DNA of 64,000 nucleotides from Halichondria panicea (Eukaryota; Porifera; Demospongiae; Suberitida; Halichondriidae): NCBI RefSeq assembly GCF_963675165.1, contig NC_087386.1, positions 2,668,169 to 2,732,168 of the forward strand, read 5' to 3'. Shown piece by piece: positions 58,745 to 64,000 of this stretch (position 1 is its first letter; each line of letters starts with the position of its first letter). The notes under the pieces were generated by a model. It saw only the letters and a program-made list of their open reading frames with translations, ran no database searches and was not told where the DNA came from. The position numbers and the translations under genes were made by a program.

Positions 58745-61636
58745 TCATGAGTACACAACGGCCCATGTTGCTATCGCAAATATAAGAACCATTACTGCTG
58801 CTATAAACATCCACAGTTGACTACTAATAGATCTACTCTCAAGTTGGTTAGGTTTCACAGAATCCAGCTGAGGGTCAGTGGGTGTGTCTTGAGGGCAAGC
58901 GGATGAAGAGGATGACTCGAGGCAGAGTGATGAGAGAAGAGCTGTTGCAGACGCTACTCCAAGCAAATCACACACTCGACCTTCACACTCCTGTGAGATA
59001 GGAATCATTCAACGATTAAAGGGTTTGCTGACGAGGGGCTACAATTGTTGTGACATTAGTACACAGACAGGCTACCTTAACGTCCTCTCCTGGTAGAGAG
59101 TACTCCGAGAATGACCAGGCAGCACTGGGGACAGTCACAGAGACCCGACACGGGAGGGACAGGGAGAGACCTGAAGAGATACGTATACTTACAGTAACTC
59201 AATAATTTTATAAGATTTAATTACAGCATAGATTTAGTACACGTAAACATTGATATCTGTACGTGCCAGTTGAAGTGTCATGAACAGTGTCTGCTTCTGT
59301 GAGAGCTACTAGTTGAGATGTTAAACTTCGACAAGCATCTTCTTTGATGGCCTGCAAGAGATGTAGAGTTTATACTCTTCATTCAAAGTGCACATCTATA
59401 AATCTTGCCGTACATCTTCTAACTACCACATGAACTTTTGAAATACCGCATAGTGGGTATACTCATTTCGGGGGTATAAACTTTGTAGCACATGCTTAAT
59501 TAGAAAAAAACTATTGTTTGTATCCTCGAAATAATAATAATTATACTCGCTATATGGTAGTTTTACAGCACCAGTTACCTAGTACCTGTAGTGCATCGCT
59601 GTAAGTGGCCCTGGAGTGTAGATAAGCAGTGAGAGACTGGCACCCAGTCAGTCCTACCCTCCTTGCCCTAGTCAGTAGATTAACACCTTCCTCGGAATGC
59701 AGGGGCTGCGAAACAGACAGGGAAGTAACGAAGCATTAAGATGATCATCATAATGGACCATAAAGCACAGTGTATTTGTCTAGTAGTACAGGCTTTTGAG
59801 ACACAGAAGTGAAGCAATTGCTTTAGGGGAAGAGAGAAAAGTACTAATGTTTAGACAATACACATTAGTAGACTCACGTGTCTTGTTAAGATGTCCAATT
59901 TGATTCCTCCGTCTGGAACAGACAGTTCATTCTTCCTGGTCTTGGGCAGTATGGGGTCTCCCTCGTCAACAAAACGACCACTCACTTTGAGCAATGGCCG
60001 TGAGAACACCTCCTCAACAGTGTCTACCACAGTAGCCTGTATAGTGGTACACATGTAGCTGCTGCTTGTATTTAACAAAATCAGTTCAACTTTCCCCAAA
60101 ATAATAACAATTTACTGCTCTCTAGTTTTCCATACCCTTCTATTTACAAACTGAGTTCCCACAAACTATTATAGTGTAAGCACATGTTCTGTGCCTGCAG
60201 GGATGTACCCACACTGGTCGGCGGTGGTTAGTGGTTAGTACTAACCACCAATCACTAGAAAAAAGGCCTAGTGCACCACATAATCGGCTCTAAAAAAGGC
60301 ACATTCGTGTTAATGGAGACAAGGACTGTAAGTAGCCAGGGCACATCACTGTACCTGTATGCCCTTTAACAACCCCTGAGGTGTGTTGCCATAGAGGTGA
60401 GTGTAGCAGTCACTGGACAGTCTGATGGATGACTCCACTTGAACGAGCTGCACTGGATTGGACTGGAACTTCACCTCAGCTGGATGAAAACCACCCTAGT
60501 GACAGAATATGTAACTTCACCATATGTACTTACTATAAGAACACTCCATAAGCTACGTAAAACACATCACCATGAGTACTTTCAGAAATCTTGTACTGTA
60601 ACAGCCCATAAGTGCTTGGTTAGTACATGTACATGTATGTACTTGACACAGTGTAATTGTTCTATTTGCTTACAGATACAACGAAAGCAAGGAATCTACA
60701 CACACACATTGAACGCTGACTTTCACAGAGTGACAGTACTGAACTCACCCGTTGCTCATGGAGCACTAGTCCTTTTGTTCTGCCACTGAGAGAGCAGACA
60801 TGGAGGAATATGGTGTGGGGGTGGGGGGTCAGTTGAGGAAGGATCCCAGCCACTCTGGGCTGGATGGAGGGGAGCACTTCTTTAGAGCACACACAGAACA
60901 TTCCAACCACGCCTAACCCGCCGGGAAGGAGATTGATCACCTGACAAAAGTACAAGTATAATGAGCTTGTAGCAAATAGTATGCTATATATACATTGTAC
61001 ACAAGTTGTCAACTCACTTGCTTAGCGTGTTCAATAACCCACCAGTCTTCAAAATGCTCAGAGGAATTGGATGATTTTTCATCTAGAAAGGCATAATAGT
61101 ATAAATTTCACACACATGAAAGAAGCAGCCATACATTTTAATTTAGTTACCTTCATTTTCTTTTAGCTCCTGAAGTGACGGAGTCTGCACAGCCAGGAGT
61201 ACAAAATCCTTCGTCTTTGTCACCTATGTGTATGCATTGTATCATCAGTTAATCATTAGGATGGTTACAACAAAAAACAAGATAATGTAAAAAAGATATT
61301 GCAAGCAGAAATAGTAAACTATAAGCTGAAAGTAATATAACACTAAGGAGCTAGGTATCTACCGTAAGTCTTTGATTTAATGCGCCCTTCTTATTAGGCA
61401 CTACTCGGACATTTCCTAGACAGGAACATATATTTGTTTTGTGTGCACAGTAGTCTAAAATATATTTGGGGATTCAAAGTATATCTTGATTGTGGTGACC
61501 AAATTTCTTAGAATCAGACTACAAATAATAGATACTATACCTGGCCAACCAGTATGCCAATTGTGATCCCTCCAGAGGAGAGCAGACCCTTGAGAACAGC
61601 CTCTACTTTATTGTCAACAATCACTGTGTGCACCAT
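58745..61636 (-). CDS. ODR4: ODR4 homologue, tail-anchored membrane protein
   Basis: ATG at 61636 (MVHTVIVDNKVEAVLKGLL, then GGITIGILVGQ), stop at 58745. The exons in order give: the start; KDFVLLAVQTPSLQE; EHFEDWWVIEHAKQ; VINLLPGGLGVVGMF; a segment with HTIFLHVCSLSGR; KFQSNPVQLVQVESSIRLS; ATVVDTVEEVFSRPLL; an ILTRHV and RRVGLTGCLSLTAYLHSRA block; LSLPCRVSVTVPSAAWSFSEY; an acidic, serine-rich stretch; and a single C-terminal helix, LWMFIAAVMVLIFAIATWAV. Each block matches the animal ODR-4 family, including G-L-L-I-G-Q, W-x-x-EHA-x-Q-V-x-x-(M)LPGG-x-x-V-x-G-x-F and V-F-V-P-L-P / Y-x-x. ODR-4 helps traffic odorant-type GPCRs to cilia from the ER. It is head to head with CFAP20. Confidence 0.87.
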
Positions 61637-61784
61637 GGTGGGCTTTATCCAGAAATAGGGTGCACTTTAATTATAGTGTGCACGTTCTAATTGATACCCA
61701 CCGAGTTACTTAGCAACCGTTTCGGATTTACAGTTTAGATTTTGAGTCCTTTTTTCGTTTTCTTATTATTGTGAGCAATCAACT
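61637..61784. promoter_or_regulatory. 148-bp bidirectional promoter between ODR4 and CFAP20
   Basis: The two ATGs are separated by only 148 bases, which must hold both transcription starts. It contains gttacttagcaaccgtttcg, with a core (GTTACTTAGCAAC) that fits an RFX-type X-box, the ciliary-gene site, close to GTTNCC-x-RGAAAC-like half sites. The X-box reading is inference from one sequence. Confidence 0.6.
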
Positions 61785-63361
61785 ATGTTCAAGAACACCT
61801 TCCAGTCAGGCTTTCTATCCATACTCTACAGTATTGGCAGCAAGCCCTTGCAGATATGGGATAAAACGGTGAGAATTATTGAAACCTTCCACTCTCACCA
61901 CATGTGTACACGATTATGCTTTTTCTTCAGGTTAGAAATGGTCACATAAAGAGGATAACTGATAACGACATCCAGTCATTAGTGTTGGAGATTGTAGGGA
62001 CCAACGTAAGGTGAGTGCAGGTACATATAATGTTGGGTGATATAATTACACAGCCCCTTTGAAGTTTCATGTACATGTAATGTAATCACACATAATCCTC
62101 GTACATACAATCAATGTTGAATACACAACCTCTGGTGCAGTTGTAAAGAATTACTTTAACCATCGCTATGTGCATGTATGTAGGCAAGAATTGTTAGCGG
62201 GTCTTGGACCCCATTTTTCATTTTAATACCTAACATTTATACTGTGCATCTCCCCACAGCACAACGTATGTGTGCTGCCCTGCTAACCAGAAGCAGTTCC
62301 TTGGGATCAAGCTACCCTTCTTGGTCATGATTATCAAGAATATGAAGAAGTACTTCACCTTTGAAGTCCAGGTACCTGCATACCTGCTACGTACAACTGT
62401 GCATGTACCGTATAGCGGGTATAATTATTTCGAGGGTATAAACTTTTGCTGAAATACATTAGAAAGGATTTTGCGGATTTAATTTTTGTGGACTACAGCC
62501 TTTTGGCGCATGCGTGCATGTGATAAATATTTGCGGTACATGCTTAATCAGTAAGAAACACGTAAGTTTTTACACCACTTGAAATAATATAGTATGTATG
62601 TTGCATAGCGAAAAACTTGGTGGATCAACTTTATTCTCACTATCTTTTACATGTAGCTAGATGATTGTGCACTTATACATGTACTGTTTTAAGATATTTT
62701 TCCTATGCTAGGTTTTGGATGACAAAAATGTCCGTCGGCGATTCAGAGCCTCCAACTACCAGTCAACGACCCGAGTGAAACCGTTCATCTGCACCATGCC
62801 CATGAGACTGGACGATGGGTGGAACCAGATCCAGTTCAACCTCTCTGACTTCACCAGGAGGGCCTACGGAACCAACTACATTGAGACTCTTAGGGTCCAG
62901 GTGAGTAATGAGCCCGGCTGTATAGTTATTCATAGCAGATATTCAAGATCAATTAGTGGCCTTGTTTTCTGTGTGTTCTCCCAATAGTAACTTCGAAAGC
63001 AGTGTGCAGTCAATTCTTACACGATCTACTGTTATTGTTTACAACCCATTGCCTCTAGATCCATGCCAACTGTCGTATTCGAAGGGTTTACTTCTCTGAC
63101 CGTCTGTACTCTGAGGAGGAGCTGCCAGCAGAGTTCAAGCTCTATCTGCCAGTGCACAACAAGGATAAAGTGAGTGTTACGTACATAACGTTTTTGCTAC
63201 GTATACGTATGCTGGACTCATCACCTATGTTGAGCTATTGGTGTTTGTTATAATTATTATTGATGGATAATTTATTAATTATTTTCACGAGTAATTGTTC
63301 ACTGTATTAGTCTCCTCTCTCTCTCTCTCTGCAGGGAGGTGCAGCCCCACTGCAGTCATAA
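61785..63361 (+). CDS. CFAP20: Cilia- and flagella-associated protein 20
   Basis: Six exons in phase: 61785-61869, 61930-62010, 62260-62372, 62711-62901, 63059-63170 and 63335-63361. The product of about 190 residues is complete: [20 protein letters not shown], then [98 protein letters not shown], and [18 protein letters not shown]. The match to this very conserved eukaryotic protein runs end to end. CFAP20 is an inner-junction protein of axonemal microtubule doublets and also acts in centriole and transcription-linked roles. A MITE end lies in its third intron. Confidence 0.97.
62404..62600. repeat. MITE remnant in CFAP20 intron
   Basis: taccgtatagcgggtataat followed by tatttcgagggtataaactt is close to the intronic element of ODR4 at 38837-38953 (accgcatagtgggtatactc). 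A matching right end near 62580-62600 is weak. Confidence 0.55.
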
Positions 63362-63719
63362 CCACCCACACATGTTGTCACTTATTTGTGTGTACAGTAA
63401 CACTCTTACGTACTTACACTTACGAGTACATGATGGTGAAAAATTGTTTTATGCTCATAACTTCACCTATTACATGCATACATTGTTCAATCCGTCATAC
63501 TTGTTAATTGCCATCTACTTGTAATAAAGCTCAGCTATAATCATAGCAAAAGGGTTTTGGCCAATTACGCATTAAGACATACATTTGAAACTCTAACAAT
63601 ACATGTGAAATACTGATCCATACAAAATTAATTATGGCAAGAGTAGACAAGATCTACTCCTGGTTGAACAAAAAACTTGACAACAAGTAGAGGCGGTATC
63701 AATAAAAGGATGCCATTAA
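63362..63719. other. Convergent intergenic, no gene seen
   Basis: 3' flanks of CFAP20 and the copper transporter; one AATAAA-like signal (aataaagc) occurs near 63523. Confidence 0.5.
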
Positions 63720-63939
63720 TTAATGACAATGTTCGTTCTGTTCCCTAAAGTTTCCCATGAGATGCCTACTCTTAGCAAAGACAAAGTAGCCAATCCCAGC
63801 ACCAAAGATCACAGCCAGAAACAGCCATCCATTAAATGTCATCACCACTAACATGAGAAGGTAGCCATAGCCAACTTGAAACACATGGAGAAATGACTGC
63901 ACAATGTGCATTGAAATGCTGACAGTGTAGTACTTCAAC
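63720..63939 (-). CDS. SLC31A1: CTR1-type copper transporter, last exon (partial)
   Basis: The exon begins after a CAG acceptor at 63939 and reads LKYYTVSISMHIVQSFLHVF, then QVGYGYLLMLVVMTFNGWLF, then LAVIFGAGIGYFVF, ending EQNEHCH and a stop at 63720. The L-H-x-x-Q-V-x-x-x-Y-x-L-M-L-x-x-M-T-x-N segment contains the second and third helices of CTR family transporters (with M-x-x-x-M as MLVVM and G-x-x-x-G as GAGIG). The terminal HCH is the conserved copper-exit motif. The N-terminal methionine-rich part and first helix lie beyond the window. Confidence 0.9.
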
Positions 63940-64000
63940 CTGTAATAGAAGAGAAAAATATGTACACATTTCAAAAGACACAGTGATCAACAGGTCTTAG

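Larger units (their letters stand above)
39607..60210 (+). repeat. Tandem segmental duplication, right copy
   Basis: Starts in xylose isomerase at the junction and ends at 60210 in the ODR4 intron. It holds damaged copies of xylose isomerase, the ISG12-like gene and nucleoside hydrolase. About 8 kb (50413 to about 58690), where the orphan membrane gene and the ALF-like gene should be, is replaced by transposons, the Crinkler-like gene and unassigned sequence. Confidence 0.88.

Overview
The window is animal nuclear DNA. Genes are split by short GT..AG introns, and many encode metazoan proteins: a laminin chain C-terminus, CFAP20, ODR4, a CTR1-type copper transporter, FPGS and GPCPD1. There are also families that vertebrates lack or use rarely: xylose isomerase, a secreted nucleoside hydrolase, a stand-alone domain like the P2X7 C-terminus, and a Crinkler-like nuclease-kinase. 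Together with dense short genes, AT-rich introns and many small inverted-repeat transposons, this best fits a marine invertebrate, most likely a demosponge. The phylum is an inference; no rRNA or mitochondrial marker is present.

Layout. 0-1.5 kb: last exons of a laminin beta/gamma-like chain. 2.1-12.1 kb: two GPCPD1-like genes arranged head to head, with patchy near-identity between copies. 12.4-13.7 kb: a C11orf98-like gene. 14.4-16.7 kb: an ERICH6/FAM194-like gene. 16.8-21.1 kb: four membrane proteins, three with a C-terminal RING finger and one that lost it by internal deletion. 21.4-25.5 kb: FPGS. 25.7-27.3 kb: an unrecognised four-helix membrane protein. 27.7-30.7 kb: a complete, intron-containing xylose isomerase. 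31.3 kb: a small ISG12/IFI27-like gene. 32.5-35.0 kb: a FLYWCH/MULE transposon. 35.1-36.1 kb: a nucleoside hydrolase, divergent from an orphan membrane gene (36.3-37.0 kb). 37.5-38.0 kb: a secreted protein resembling anti-lipopolysaccharide factors. 54.9-56.5 kb: the Crinkler-like gene. 58.7-61.6 kb: intact ODR4, sharing a 148-bp promoter with CFAP20 (61.8-63.4 kb). 63.7 kb: last exon of a copper transporter.

The main structural event is a large direct tandem duplication. It began inside xylose isomerase (about 28200) and ended inside an ODR4 intron (about 60210). The junction is readable at 39606/39607, where ODR4 intron sequence runs into a xylose isomerase exon. This explains the ODR4 copy without its 5' half (38.1-39.6 kb), the xylose isomerase copy without its 3' exons (39.6-41.7 kb), and broken copies of the ISG12-like gene (47.3 kb) and nucleoside hydrolase (50.0-50.4 kb). 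The two copies then received different transposons, so each serves as an empty-site control for the other.

Most of 41.9-54.4 kb in the second copy is mobile-element sequence. At least two families show 9-bp target duplications and one shows TA duplications. One insertion carries a P2X7-C-terminal-like gene facing a decayed transposase-like gene; another carries a broken RecQ-type helicase fragment.
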